From assembly GCA_026990035.1 (NCBI GenBank), contig JALSIM010000005.1, forward strand, positions 1 to 64,000: DNA of 64,000 nt, given 5' to 3'. Shown piece after piece: positions 17,390 to 26,129 of this stretch (the first letter of the stretch is position 1; every line of letters starts with the position of its first letter). The translations under genes were made by a program, and so were the position numbers. The notes under the pieces are model-generated. The model saw only the letters and a program-made list of their open reading frames with translations. It was not told the DNA's origin and did no database searches. Origin of the DNA: Alphaproteobacteria bacterium (GTDB lineage Bacteria > Pseudomonadota > Alphaproteobacteria > Geminicoccales > Geminicoccaceae).

Positions 17390-19414
17390 ATGGGGGCCGA
17401 ATCCATCCGTAATGTCGCACTCGTCGGACCGAACGGGTCCGGCAAGACGACGCTTCTCGAGAGCATGCTGTTCGTCACCGGGGCCATCGGTCGCAAGGGG
17501 CGGATCGGCGAAGGCAACATGGTCGGCGACAGCAGTGCCGAGGCGCGGACGCGGCAGATGAGCACGGAGGTCTCGGCCGCCAGCCTCGAGTACGAGGGGG
17601 TGCGCTACAATCTCCTCGATTGCCCCGGCTCCGTCGAGTTCATCCACGAGATGCGCTGTGCGGCGATCGGCTGCGACGTCGCGATCGTCGTCGTCGAACC
17701 GGCGCTGGAGCGGATGATCGCCCTGGCGCCCATTTTCCAGTTCCTCGAGGAGCACGAGATCCCGCACCTCGTCTTCATCAACAAGATGGACCGCTCCGAA
17801 GTCCGTTACCGGGATCTCCTCGATGCCCTGCGCAAGCTGAGCTCGCGGCCGATCGTCCCGCATCAGTACGCCATCGGCCGCGGCCAGGATCTGGTCGGCT
17901 ACATCGATCTGGTCAGCGAAGAGGCGTTCGCCTATCGCGACGGGGCCCCTTCCGACCGCATTCCCCTGCCCGAGGAATACAGGGAGCGGGAGAACGCGGC
18001 GCGGACCGAGATGCTGGAGACCCTCGCCGATTTCGACGACGACCTCATGGAGAAGCTCCTGGAGGACGTCGAGCCCAGCGAAGAGGAGATCATCCGCGAG
18101 TTGCGCAAGACCCTGGGCGCCGACCGGGTGGTGCCGGTGTTCATGGGTGTCGCCGAACAGGACAAGGGCGTCCGGCGCCTGCTCCAGGCCCTGGCCAGGG
18201 AAGCACCCGATCCGACCGTGCATGCGGAAGCGCTGGGGATCGAGATGGACGGCCCCGCCCTCGCCCAGGTTCTCAAGACCTATTATCAGCCCCATGCCGG
18301 CAAGCTTTCCCTGGTGCGCATCTGGCGCGGCCGGATCCGGGACGGGATGACCCTTTCGGAAATGCGGGTCGGCGGTCTCTACCGGCTCTTCGGCGGCCAG
18401 ACCCAGCCTCTCGAGACCGCCGAGGCCGGTGACATCGTGGCCCTCGCGCGGATGGAGGACGCCCATACCGGCGGCATCCTGTTCGAGGGGGATACGCCGG
18501 GCGAGGTGGCCCTGCCCACCGTCGAACCGGCCAAGCCCATGTTCGCCTTCGCCATCAGCGCGGCCAACCGCAGCGACGAGGTCAAGCTGTCGGCGGCCCT
18601 GGCCAAACTCATCGACGAGGATCCCGCCCTCAAGCTCGAACAGGATGCCGAGCTCCAGCAGACCCTTCTCTGGGGACAGGGCGAGCTCCATCTCCGGGTC
18701 GCCCTCGACCGTCTCAAGAACAAGTATCACATCGGCATCGATGTGAAGCCACCGCGCACCCCCTACCGGGAGACCATCCGTCGCGGTACCCAGGCCCACG
18801 GCCGCCACAAGAAGCAGACCGGCGGCCACGGCCAATTCGCCGATGTCAAGATCGAGATCCGTCCCCTCGCCCGCGGCGAGGGCTTCGATTTCGAGAACAA
18901 GATCGTCGGCGGCGCGGTGCCGCGCCAGTTCATCCCGGCGGTGGAGACCGGCGCCAGGGAATATCTGCGCAAGGGGCCGCTCGGCTTTCCGGTGGTCGAT
19001 GTCGGGGTGACGCTGTTCGACGGCCAGTTCCACACCGTCGACAGCAACGAGCTCTCCTTCAAGCTCGCGGTCGGTCTGGCGCTCAAGGAGGGGCTGCCGA
19101 AATGCGGTCCGGTGCTCCTCGAGCCGATCCTCGCGGTGACCATCTCGGTGCCCAGCGACTACACCTCGAAGACCCTGCAGCTCGTCAATCAGAAGCGCGG
19201 GCAGATCCTGGGCTACGACAGCAAGCCCGGCTGGCCCGGCTGGGACGAGATCAAGGCCCATATTCCGCAGGGGGAGATGCACGATCTGATCGTCAACCTG
19301 CGCTCCCTGAGCCAGGGCACGGGCTTCTTCGACTGGGAGTTCGACCACCTCCAGGAAGTGCCCGACCGGCTGCAGAAGACGGTCCTGGACCAGGCCCGGG
19401 AGGCCGCCGAATAG
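17390..19414 (+). CDS. Elongation factor G-like GTPase (FusA2 paralogue)
   Basis: A 674-residue translational GTPase of the EF-G paralogue class. GGGAGGTG just upstream fixes the ATG at 17390. The P-loop reads GPNGSGKTT (13-21) instead of AHIDAGKTT of canonical EF-G. Other G motifs are DCPG and NKMD. Domains II-V follow, including the EF-G segment RTPYRETIRRGTQAHGRHKK, GGHGQFADV and a C-terminal EF-G fold. It is shorter than canonical EF-G, and typical ribosomal-operon neighbours (rpsL, rpsG, tuf) are absent. Related paralogues act outside normal elongation, in some species on translation rate or tetracycline-type resistance; the role here is unknown. Confidence 0.88.
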   Translation: MGAESIRNVALVGPNGSGKTTLLESMLFVTGAIGRKGRIGEGNMVGDSSAEARTRQMSTEVSAASLEYEGVRYNLLDCPGSVEFIHEMRCAAIGCDVAIVVVEPALERMIALAPIFQFLEEHEIPHLVFINKMDRSEVRYRDLLDALRKLSSRPIVPHQYAIGRGQDLVGYIDLVSEEAFAYRDGAPSDRIPLPEEYRERENAARTEMLETLADFDDDLMEKLLEDVEPSEEEIIRELRKTLGADRVVPVFMGVAEQDKGVRRLLQALAREAPDPTVHAEALGIEMDGPALAQVLKTYYQPHAGKLSLVRIWRGRIRDGMTLSEMRVGGLYRLFGGQTQPLETAEAGDIVALARMEDAHTGGILFEGDTPGEVALPTVEPAKPMFAFAISAANRSDEVKLSAALAKLIDEDPALKLEQDAELQQTLLWGQGELHLRVALDRLKNKYHIGIDVKPPRTPYRETIRRGTQAHGRHKKQTGGHGQFADVKIEIRPLARGEGFDFENKIVGGAVPRQFIPAVETGAREYLRKGPLGFPVVDVGVTLFDGQFHTVDSNELSFKLAVGLALKEGLPKCGPVLLEPILAVTISVPSDYTSKTLQLVNQKRGQILGYDSKPGWPGWDEIKAHIPQGEMHDLIVNLRSLSQGTGFFDWEFDHLQEVPDRLQKTVLDQAREAAE

Positions 19415-19430
19415 GCTTCCGCCGCGCGAA

Positions 19431-19453
19431 GGCGCCCGGACCGACCGGGTGCC
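19431..19453. terminator. Hairpin between convergent fusA2-like and MFS genes
   Basis: GGCGCCCGG (19431-19439) pairs with CCGGGTGCC (19445-19453) through nine base pairs, one of them G-U, around a 5-nt loop. It lies centrally between two stop codons facing each other and could end transcription from both sides. No T-runs flank it. Confidence 0.55.
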
Positions 19454-19456
19454 GCC

Positions 19457-20677
19457 TCAGCCCCGGGAAGCCCGCTGTCGGGCGGTGGCCGCGACCGCCA
19501 GGAGCGTCGCCGAGCTCAGCCCCGCGATCAGCCAGAAGACGAGTTCCGGCGCGCCGCGGTCGACGAGCATCCCGAAGGCCGGAGGAGCCAGGAAGCCGCC
19601 GATGTTGTAGCCGGTGGTGACGAAACCGAACACCTTGCCGGTGGCGCCCGGCGGGGTGACCGCCTTGAGCAGCATGTCGCGGGCCGGGGCCACCAGACCG
19701 GCGGGGATCCCGGCGGCCGCGAACAGCAGCAGAACGAGGGGAAACGGCAGGCGTGTCTCGGCGATCAGCACCGCCGCCAGGGTGATGGCGAGGAAGCAGA
19801 GGCCGGCCACCAGCGCATGGCGCCGGGTGCGGTCCGCCACCCAGCCGCCGATCAGCACGCCCAGCGTGCTGGTGACCAGGAACACGGTGAGCGGCATGTT
19901 CGCGGCCACCAGGGAGAGGCCGTAGACCTGCTCGAGGAACACCACCGTGAAAGCGTTGAAGCCGCCCTGGGTGGCGGCCAGCAGGGTGAAGAACAGGAGC
20001 GCCAGCAGCATCGGAGCGCTGGCGAGCAGGCGGAGATCCCGCCCCACCGAGCGGCGGTGGGGGCGCGGCTGCCGCTGCTCGACGGTGATCAGTTCCCGCA
20101 TGACGAGCATGATCGCCGCCAGCAGCAGCCCCGCGCCCCCGGCCAGCAGCAGGGCCGGACGCCAGCCCAGCCAGGCGGCGAGGCCGACGATCACCGCGGG
20201 CGCCGCGGCGAAACCGAGATAGCCGCCGAAGGTGTGAACCGAAAACGCCCGGCCCATGCGCGAATCGCTCACCCGCGAGGCGAGAATGGCATAGTCGGCG
20301 GGATGATAGACGGCGTTGCCCAGCCCGGCGAGGGCCATCAGCATCAGCACCGCCGCATACCCCTCGACCAGGCCGATGGCACCGATGGCGGCGGCGAACA
20401 AGGCCTGGCCGGCGATCAGGATGGTGGTCGGCCCGTAGCGATCGACGAGGAAGCCGATCGGGGCCTGGAACACGGCGGTGGTGATGTTGAGCACCGCCAG
20501 CGCCAGGCCGAGTTTGCCGTAACCCACCGACAGGTCCCGGGCCAACACCGGGAACAGCGGCGGCAGAACCAGAATGTAGAAATGGGAGAAGAAATGGCCG
20601 ACGCTGACGAGCGCGATCACCCGGAGGTCGCGGCGCTCCCCGGAAAGGCGACCGACCGCAGTGCTCGAACGGGCCAT
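19457..20677 (-). CDS. MFS transporter
   Basis: A 406-residue major facilitator with twelve predicted membrane helices. Visible landmarks are GHFFSHFYILVLPPLFPVLA in the first helix, the loop 2-3 motif GFLVDRYGPTTIL (A-motif variant of G-x-x-x-D-R), and the repeat GGWVADRTRRHALVAG in the second half. The H-F-x-x-H-x pattern in helix 1 resembles the fosmidomycin-resistance/FsrL-like group. The substrate cannot be read. The start at 20677 has a purine-rich stretch immediately upstream but not ideally spaced; a longer frame exists. Confidence 0.82.
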   Translation of the reverse strand: MARSSTAVGRLSGERRDLRVIALVSVGHFFSHFYILVLPPLFPVLARDLSVGYGKLGLALAVLNITTAVFQAPIGFLVDRYGPTTILIAGQALFAAAIGAIGLVEGYAAVLMLMALAGLGNAVYHPADYAILASRVSDSRMGRAFSVHTFGGYLGFAAAPAVIVGLAAWLGWRPALLLAGGAGLLLAAIMLVMRELITVEQRQPRPHRRSVGRDLRLLASAPMLLALLFFTLLAATQGGFNAFTVVFLEQVYGLSLVAANMPLTVFLVTSTLGVLIGGWVADRTRRHALVAGLCFLAITLAAVLIAETRLPFPLVLLLFAAAGIPAGLVAPARDMLLKAVTPPGATGKVFGFVTTGYNIGGFLAPPAFGMLVDRGAPELVFWLIAGLSSATLLAVAATARQRASRG

Positions 20678-20841
20678 TCCTCCCCCAACCCGCGGATCCT
20701 GCGACAGCGCCGATCGACCCGACCGGCCCCGCCTTTGTGGCCCGCCCGGAGCCACCGATCAAGGCCCGCCCCCGACCGCCCGTAAACCCGATGTTAACCT
20801 CGTTGGCCGATTCTCCGGCGGAACCCGGATCCGGAGTGCCG

Positions 20842-22137
20842 ATGAGCATCGAGACCGGCCTCGCCGATCTCCGTCGCCTCTATCGCAGCGGCCGCCCCGC
20901 CACGGTCGTGCTGGTCTCGCTCGCCCGTCTCGTTGCGATACCCCGTCATCCGGCCTTCTTCCATTACCTGCGCAACAGTCTCGAAGAGCTGGCGGTGAAG
21001 CTGGAGGGAGCCTTCCATCCCCTGCCGGGCGACAGCTATCTCCTCTGGACCTACCGGCCGGCGGAGGAACTCGTGCCGCTCCTGGCGGTGATCCTCGACA
21101 TCGAAGCGGAGGAGCCGGAAGCGGCCGAAGGGGCTTCCTGGCAGGGCTCGGTGGAGACCTTCGTCCTTCCCGGCGAGTACGAACGCCTGCGCCTGGCCCT
21201 GCAGCATCTCGCCGATCGCGCCCCCGTGCCGACGGCCCGCCCTCCGCGGCTGCGGGAGCGCCCCACCGCCCTCGCCCCGCCGGCGGCCGGTCGCCCCACG
21301 GAGGAGCGCCCGCCCCGCGGCCCCCTCACCGCCGCCGCCCTCGACCGGGCGGAACGGCTGCTGGACGGCGCCGAGCTCGGCCGCTTCCTGCGTCGCCAGC
21401 GGGTCTGCCGTCTCGGAGCCCGGCTGGAGACCGACTATGTCGAGATCTCCACCAGCATCACCGAGCTCGGCAGAAGCTTCTTTCCCGATCTCGCGCTGAC
21501 CCCGGAAGGGCCGCTGTTTCCGGCCCTACTCGCCCATCTCGACCGCCTGCTGCTGATCGAGCTCCTGCTCTCGCGCCCCTTCACCCGGCAGACGGTGGGC
21601 ATCAATCTCTCGCTCGCCAGCCTGGAGACGCCGGAATTCTCCCGCTTCGACCGGGCTCTGGCCGCCTTCCGGCGTGACCGGATCGTGATCGAACTCCACT
21701 GGCTCGACTGGCTGCGAGACCTCGAAGCGGGCAGCGGCCGCATCGCTGCGCTACAGCGCTCGGGATACCGGCTGGCGGTCGACCGGCTGCTTCCGGGGCC
21801 GGGGTTGGCGGCACTCCGCCCCGAAATGTTCGAGGCCGATTTCTACAAGCTCGTCTGGTCCGCCGAGAACGCGGCGGCAATGGCCGCATCCGGCTTTACC
21901 CGGGTATTGGAAGGGCTGCCGCGGGAGCGACTGATCCTGACCAACTGCGATCATCGCCAGGCGCTGGAACTGGGAGCATCACTGGGGATCCGCCGCTATC
22001 AGGGATGGCTGGTCGATCGCCTGGTGCGCGAGGCGACGATCCGCCCGGCTCTCAGCCTGACGGGGTCGGCGGCCCGACCGGCTCCAGGCGCTCGCTCTCG
22101 TAACGGTCGAAGATCTCCGCGAGTTTGCTGTAGCTGA
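20842..22137 (+). CDS. Degenerate EAL-domain-like protein
   Basis: A 431-residue cytoplasmic protein. The ATG at 20842 follows GGAG near 20832. The N-terminal half (1-165) is not recognised, and a Pro/Arg-rich linker spans about 130-165. The C-terminal half follows the EAL-domain order: VGINLSLASLETPEF, then RIVIELHWLDWLRD, GYRLAVDR, DFYKLVWS and GIRRYQGWLV. The EAL motif itself and the metal-binding Asp/Glu residues are missing, so phosphodiesterase activity is unlikely; it may bind cyclic di-GMP or a partner. Its last ~28 codons overlap the convergent receiver gene. The neighbouring lone receiver protein is a plausible partner. Confidence 0.75.
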   Translation: MSIETGLADLRRLYRSGRPATVVLVSLARLVAIPRHPAFFHYLRNSLEELAVKLEGAFHPLPGDSYLLWTYRPAEELVPLLAVILDIEAEEPEAAEGASWQGSVETFVLPGEYERLRLALQHLADRAPVPTARPPRLRERPTALAPPAAGRPTEERPPRGPLTAAALDRAERLLDGAELGRFLRRQRVCRLGARLETDYVEISTSITELGRSFFPDLALTPEGPLFPALLAHLDRLLLIELLLSRPFTRQTVGINLSLASLETPEFSRFDRALAAFRRDRIVIELHWLDWLRDLEAGSGRIAALQRSGYRLAVDRLLPGPGLAALRPEMFEADFYKLVWSAENAAAMAASGFTRVLEGLPRERLILTNCDHRQALELGASLGIRRYQGWLVDRLVREATIRPALSLTGSAARPAPGARSRNGRRSPRVCCS

Positions 22138-22459
22138 AGGGTTTGACGACGAACCCGGCGGCGCCCCGGCGCAGCGCCCGTACCACATGCTCGCGGGTGC
22201 TGAAATGCGAGACCATGACGACGAAGGCCCCGGGATCGAGAGCGAGCAGATCCTCGAGAATCTCGAGCCCGCCGATCCCGGGCATGCGGATGTCGAGCAG
22301 GACGATGTCCACCGCCCGTTTCTGGAACAGGGCGAGAGCTTCCGCATGATCCGCGGCCTCGAGAATGGTCAGCCGACGATGCAGATCGGTCAGCGCGTGA
22401 CGCAGCAGGACACGCTCGCTCCGGGCGTCGTCGACGATGAGAACGGTGAGTGGACGCAT
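22052..22459 (-). CDS. Single-domain response regulator (CheY-like)
   Basis: A 135-residue stand-alone receiver domain. Its motifs are the acidic pair in VLIVDDARSER, phospho-acceptor Asp in DIVLLDIRMPGIGG, the Thr/Ser position in VMVSHFS, and the conserved Lys in GFVVKPFSY. There is no output domain, so it signals by protein contact. The start at 22459 yields the normal N-terminus MRPLTVLIVDD; longer frames lack homology. It is convergent with, and overlaps by 86 nt, the degenerate EAL gene. No histidine kinase is adjacent. Confidence 0.88.
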   Translation of the reverse strand: MRPLTVLIVDDARSERVLLRHALTDLHRRLTILEAADHAEALALFQKRAVDIVLLDIRMPGIGGLEILEDLLALDPGAFVVMVSHFSTREHVVRALRRGAAGFVVKPFSYSKLAEIFDRYESERLEPVGPPTPSG

Positions 22460-22629
22460 GGGCCGCAGGTCCGAGGCTGACGCCGCTGATCGCGGTCGAG
22501 AAAGAGAGATAGAGCGGAGCGGTTGCCGAATGGTTAACACCGACCCGGTTGGCGCTGCCATCACCGCTCCCGTTCCGCCGGGACCGTGACGTCCGGCGAT
22601 TGCAAGACGCGAGCGGACGGCCTACGGTG

Positions 22630-22800
22630 ATCCGGCGATGGTTCCCCGTCAGGGGAGCAAGAGGGAAGCCGGTGCGGTCGTTCGCGGCCAAAGCCGGCGC
22701 TGCCCCCGCAACTGTAGGCGGCGAGCCGAGACCGAAAACGCCACTGGGCAACCGGGAAGGCGGTCGAGGCCGGGACCCGCGAGCCAGGAGACCTGCCATC
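22630..22800 (+). promoter_or_regulatory. Cobalamin riboswitch
   Basis: All conserved blocks of the adenosylcobalamin riboswitch occur in order: GGTTCCCC, GGGAAGCCGGTGC, GCTGCCCCCGCAACTGTA, CGGCGAGCC, GCCACTGGG, CCGGGAAGGCGG and GACCCGCGAGCCAGGAGACC. It precedes a small gene and cobW. Between the aptamer and the first start, TCGGGG and CCCCGA can pair right before the ribosome site (AAGGGAGA, 22840-22847). This suggests control of translation initiation; that part is inference. Expected effect: repression when cobalamin is plentiful. Confidence 0.96.
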
Positions 22801-22853
22801 GCCTGCGTTCCACCGGCTTCTCGGGGCGGGGTGCCCCCGAAGGGAGACCATCG

Positions 22854-23156
22854 ATGCTCGTCCACCGCGATTCCGTTCCGCTCGACCTCGCCCGCTGCGA
22901 TCCGGGCGCCTTGATCCGCGACGGGCTGACTGCCGATCGATCCCGCCTCGATGCCCGCGATCTGCTCCTCTGCTGGCTGCTGCGTCTGGCGCCCGGGGTC
23001 GATGCGGCCGACGCCGCCCGCGTGCTGGTCCATGCCTATGCCACCCTGCCACGGCGGTCGCCGGCGGCGGCCGAGCTTTTCCTGCTGCTGCGGGAGACCG
23101 CGCGATGGCCGCGCCAGAGGCTGGCGAGGCTGCGACGGCCGCGTCCCGTTCACTGA
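22854..23156 (+). CDS. Small protein of unknown function under cobalamin riboswitch
   Basis: A 100-residue protein starting at ATG 22854, 6 nt after AAGGGAGA. I do not recognise it. It is acidic in the first third (DSVPLDLARCDPGALIRDGL), helical in the middle (DARDLLLCWLLRLAPGVDAADAARVLVHAYA), and ends with a basic tail (RQRLARLRRPRPVH). It has no signal peptide or convincing membrane helix, and only two Cys. It is the first gene behind the riboswitch and lies 28 nt before cobW. A role in cobalt or cobalamin handling is suggested by position only. It does not look like DUF1636, the small protein I would expect near cobW. Confidence 0.65.
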   Translation: MLVHRDSVPLDLARCDPGALIRDGLTADRSRLDARDLLLCWLLRLAPGVDAADAARVLVHAYATLPRRSPAAAELFLLLRETARWPRQRLARLRRPRPVH

Positions 23157-23184
23157 ACCCCTCGCAGCCGTCACGGAGAAGCGC

Positions 23185-24237
23185 ATGCAGGGCAGAGTTC
23201 CCGTCACCGTCGTCACCGGTTTCCTCGGCGCCGGCAAGACGAGCCTCGTCCGTCACCTGCTGGAACATGCCGCCGGCCGACGGATCGCTCTCGTCGTGAA
23301 CGAGTTCGGCGAGCTCGGGGTCGATCGCGAGATCCTGGCCGGTTGCGGGATCCCGGGCTGCGAGGAGGATTCGATCGTCGAACTCGCCAACGGCTGCATC
23401 TGCTGCACCGTCGCCGACGATTTCCTGCCCACCATGCGTCGGCTTCTCGGCCGGGCCACACCGCCCGATCACATCGTCATCGAAACCTCGGGCCTGGCCC
23501 TGCCGAAACCCCTGGTGAAGGCCTTCGGCTGGCCGGAGATCCGCACACGGGCCACCGTCGATGGCGTGATCGCGGTGATCGACGCCGCGGCGGTGGCGGC
23601 CGGCCTGTTCGCGGCCGATCCTCGCGCGGTGGAACGGATCCGCCGCGAGGATCCTTCCCTAGATCACGAAACGCCGCTCGAAGAACTGTTCGAGGAGCAG
23701 ATCAATTGTGCCGATCTCGTGGTCCTCAACAAGACGGACCAGGTGGACGGAGACGGGCTCGCCCGGGCGGAAGCGGCGGTGCGCCGCCATCTGCGTCCGG
23801 GCGTGCGCTTCCTGCGCGCCCGTCACGGCGCCCTCGACCCGGCGCTCCTGCTCGGATTGCAGGCCGAGGCGGAAGCCGATCTCGACAGCCGTCCCTCCCA
23901 TCACGATGCCGGCGAGCCGCACGAGCACGACGATTTCACGAGCTTCGTCGTCGAGCTCGACAGGGTGACCTCACCGCAGGGCCTCGCCGCGGCCGTGCGA
24001 CGGCTGGCCCGGGAACTGCCGGTCTATCGGGTCAAGGGCTTCGCCCGCCTCGACGATCGGCCGGTGCGGCTCGTGCTCCAGGCGGTGGGCGACCGGGTGG
24101 AAACCTACTTCGACCGTCCCTGGCGGCCGGGCGAGCCCGCCCGCAGCCGCTTCGTGGTCATCGGCGAGGCCGGCCTCGACCGGGACCGGGTCCGCAGTCT
24201 CCTGGGTGCCGCCGCGGACCCGGACGCCCGATCCTGA
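23185..24237 (+). CDS. cobW: CobW family GTPase, cobalamin biosynthesis
   Basis: A 350-residue G3E GTPase metallochaperone. It has the P-loop TGFLGAGKTS (11-20), the metal-binding NGCICC, the ETSGLALP segment, LNKTD for guanine recognition, a His/Asp-rich stretch (HHDAGEPHEHDD) and the CobW C-terminal domain (PVYRVKGFARLDDRPVRL). The riboswitch upstream supports true CobW, which supplies cobalt for corrin synthesis, rather than a zinc chaperone paralogue. cobN, its usual neighbour, is not in the window; the gene is followed by a 308-nt gap. Confidence 0.92.
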   Translation: MQGRVPVTVVTGFLGAGKTSLVRHLLEHAAGRRIALVVNEFGELGVDREILAGCGIPGCEEDSIVELANGCICCTVADDFLPTMRRLLGRATPPDHIVIETSGLALPKPLVKAFGWPEIRTRATVDGVIAVIDAAAVAAGLFAADPRAVERIRREDPSLDHETPLEELFEEQINCADLVVLNKTDQVDGDGLARAEAAVRRHLRPGVRFLRARHGALDPALLLGLQAEAEADLDSRPSHHDAGEPHEHDDFTSFVVELDRVTSPQGLAAAVRRLARELPVYRVKGFARLDDRPVRLVLQAVGDRVETYFDRPWRPGEPARSRFVVIGEAGLDRDRVRSLLGAAADPDARS

Positions 24238-24545
24238 GCGATCCCCTCCGCCACCGCCCCCCCACCTCCGCCGATGCGTTTTCGCGCTTCCGAATATTAG
24301 TGATATGTGATATTCGAAAAATGTCGGATCGGAAATCCCCGAACCGTCGCCATGCGGTGCGCCCGACGAGCGGCGGGTCCGCCGCGGCCGGTCCTTCCTT
24401 CGGCGCACGCCGGCATGCGTGGCGGCAGGCCTTCCGGCCCCGTGGACAGCGGGACGTCCTGCCTCGAGGTGCCGTTCGACCGGCTCTGAAACCCCTCTTC
24501 CGCAATACCTCGATCGGCCGAGGTCTTTCGGGAACGGAACACGAA
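24238..24545. other. Intergenic region ahead of TSUP transporter
   Basis: 308 nt without a convincing gene. It contains an AT-rich palindromic promoter region (24292-24318, listed separately). The rest is GC-rich with no ribosome-site-supported frame. Confidence 0.5.
24292..24318. promoter_or_regulatory. AT-rich palindromic operator candidate upstream of TSUP-peroxiredoxin unit
   Basis: GAATAT (24292-24297) and ATATTC (24310-24315) form a perfect inverted repeat. Inside it GTGATAT occurs twice in tandem (24300-24306, 24307-24313), and TTCGAA (24313-24318) adds a second palindrome. This island stands out in GC-rich DNA. The arrangement resembles operators of ArsR-family sulfide/persulfide sensors (BigR/SqrR type), which would suit the downstream TSUP transporter; the regulator assignment is inference. 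Confidence 0.5.
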
Positions 24546-25334
24546 GTGGAAAGCCTGCTGCCCGTATTCGCCGGGAACGTCCCCGCCCTCCTTTCGGGCG
24601 GGATCGTGGGCTTTTCGCTGGCACTGGTCGGGGGTGGCGGCTCGATTCTCGCCGTCCCGCTCCTCGTCCACCTGGTCGGAGTGGGCAGCCCGCACCTCGC
24701 CATCGGCACCAGCGCCCTGGCGGTGGCGATCAACGCCTTCGCCAATCTGGTGCCGCACGGACGCGCCGGCAATGTGCGCTGGAAACCGGGTATCGCCTTC
24801 GCCGCCGCCGGGGTCGTCGGGACGCTGCTCGGCTCCAGCCTCGGCAAGGCGATCGACGGCCGGAGGCTGCTCGCCCTCTTCGCTCTGCTGATGCTCGTGG
24901 TGGCCGTTCTGATGCTCCGGCGACGACCGACCGCGCCATCGTCGCCCCCCGCGCATCCCCGGCTGCCGCGTCTGTTCGGGATCGCCTTCGCGGCCGGCCT
25001 GCTGGCCGGCTTCTTCGGCATCGGCGGCGGATTTCTGATCGTTCCCGGCCTGGTCCTGGCGACCGGGATGAACATGCTCAACGCCATCGCCACCTCCCTG
25101 TTCTCGGTAGGGGCCTTCGGCCTCACCACGGCGCTCAATTATGCGCTCTCGGGTCTTGTCGACTGGTGGCTGGCACTCAAGTTCATAGGCGGCGGACTGG
25201 TAGGTGGCTGGCTCGGCGCGATGGTCGCCGGGCGTCTTTCCCGCAGACGCGAAGCCCTGACCTACCTGTTTTCGGGTGCGATCGCCGCCGTCGCGCTGTT
25301 CATGCTGTACCGCACGCTGGGGGTAGCGCTCTGA
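24546..25334 (+). CDS. TSUP family transporter (TauE/SafE-like)
   Basis: A 262-residue membrane protein of the sulfite-exporter/TSUP family with about eight helices in two related halves. Characteristic glycine motifs are [20 protein letters not shown] in the first half and [20 protein letters not shown] in the second. The start is a GTG at 24546 ([11 protein letters not shown]), giving the usual length; no ATG is well placed. Members export sulfite, sulfoacetate or related anions. It is followed 31 nt later by a peroxiredoxin gene, suggesting a joint response to sulfur or oxidant stress. Confidence 0.85.
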   Translation: MESLLPVFAGNVPALLSGGIVGFSLALVGGGGSILAVPLLVHLVGVGSPHLAIGTSALAVAINAFANLVPHGRAGNVRWKPGIAFAAAGVVGTLLGSSLGKAIDGRRLLALFALLMLVVAVLMLRRRPTAPSSPPAHPRLPRLFGIAFAAGLLAGFFGIGGGFLIVPGLVLATGMNMLNAIATSLFSVGAFGLTTALNYALSGLVDWWLALKFIGGGLVGGWLGAMVAGRLSRRREALTYLFSGAIAAVALFMLYRTLGVAL

Positions 25335-25365
25335 GGCGTCCCGCCCCGCATCGAGGGAGGAGATC

Positions 25366-26013
25366 ATGGAACAGACACCGTCCATGCCGAGGCTCAACGA
25401 ACCGGCGCCCGAGTTCGAGGCGCAGACCACCCACGGTCCGCGCAAGCTTTCCGACTATCGCGGAAGCTGGCTCATTCTGTTTTCCCATCCGGCCGACTTC
25501 ACGCCGGTCTGCACCACCGAGTTTCTGGCCTTCGCCGCCCGCTACGGCGAGTTCAAGGAGCGCAACTGCGAGCTTCTCGGCCTGTCCATCGACAGCAATT
25601 TCTCCCATCTCGCCTGGAAACGGGCGATCAAGGAGAAGATGGGGGTGGACATCCCCTTCCCCATCATCGCCGATCTGTCGATGGCGGTGGCCAATACCTA
25701 TGGCATGATCCATCCGGGGGCCAGCGACACCTCCGCGGTACGGGCCCTCTTCGTGATCGATCCGCAGGGCATCCTGCGAGCGATGATTTACTATCCCCTG
25801 ACCAACGGCCGCTCGATCGACGAGGTCCTGCGTCTGCTCACCGCCCTCCAGACCACCGACACCCATGGTGTGTCGACGCCGGAGGGCTGGAAGCCCGGGG
25901 ACAAGGTGATCGTGCCGCCGCCCAAGACCATGGAGGAACTCGAGGAGCGGCTCGCCGCCGGCTACGAGTGCACCGACTGGTATTTCTGCAAGAAGCCTCT
26001 CGAGGTCGCCTGA
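25366..26013 (+). CDS. Peroxiredoxin, Prx6 class with archaeal-type C-terminal cysteine pair
   Basis: A 215-residue peroxidase that reduces hydrogen peroxide and organic peroxides. GGGAGGAG precedes the ATG. The peroxidatic cysteine is C49 in [12 protein letters not shown], with the catalytic Arg in SAVRALF (R126). Two more cysteines, C202 and C208 ([11 protein letters not shown]), have the six-residue spacing of the C207/C213 pair in the archaeal Aeropyrum thiol peroxidase. It therefore probably resolves its sulfenic acid internally or between subunits rather than working as a true 1-Cys enzyme. It forms a unit with the TSUP gene upstream. Confidence 0.92.
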   Translation: MEQTPSMPRLNEPAPEFEAQTTHGPRKLSDYRGSWLILFSHPADFTPVCTTEFLAFAARYGEFKERNCELLGLSIDSNFSHLAWKRAIKEKMGVDIPFPIIADLSMAVANTYGMIHPGASDTSAVRALFVIDPQGILRAMIYYPLTNGRSIDEVLRLLTALQTTDTHGVSTPEGWKPGDKVIVPPPKTMEELEERLAAGYECTDWYFCKKPLEVA

Positions 26014-26129
26014 CCCCGAACCTGCGAACGACGCTTCCACTCCTGCCCGCCTCCGGCGGGCATTCTTCTTCCGAGGCCGCCGTTGCGCCACCGCAAAGGT
26101 CTTCGCATTCCCGCAACGGGCCGCGCTCC

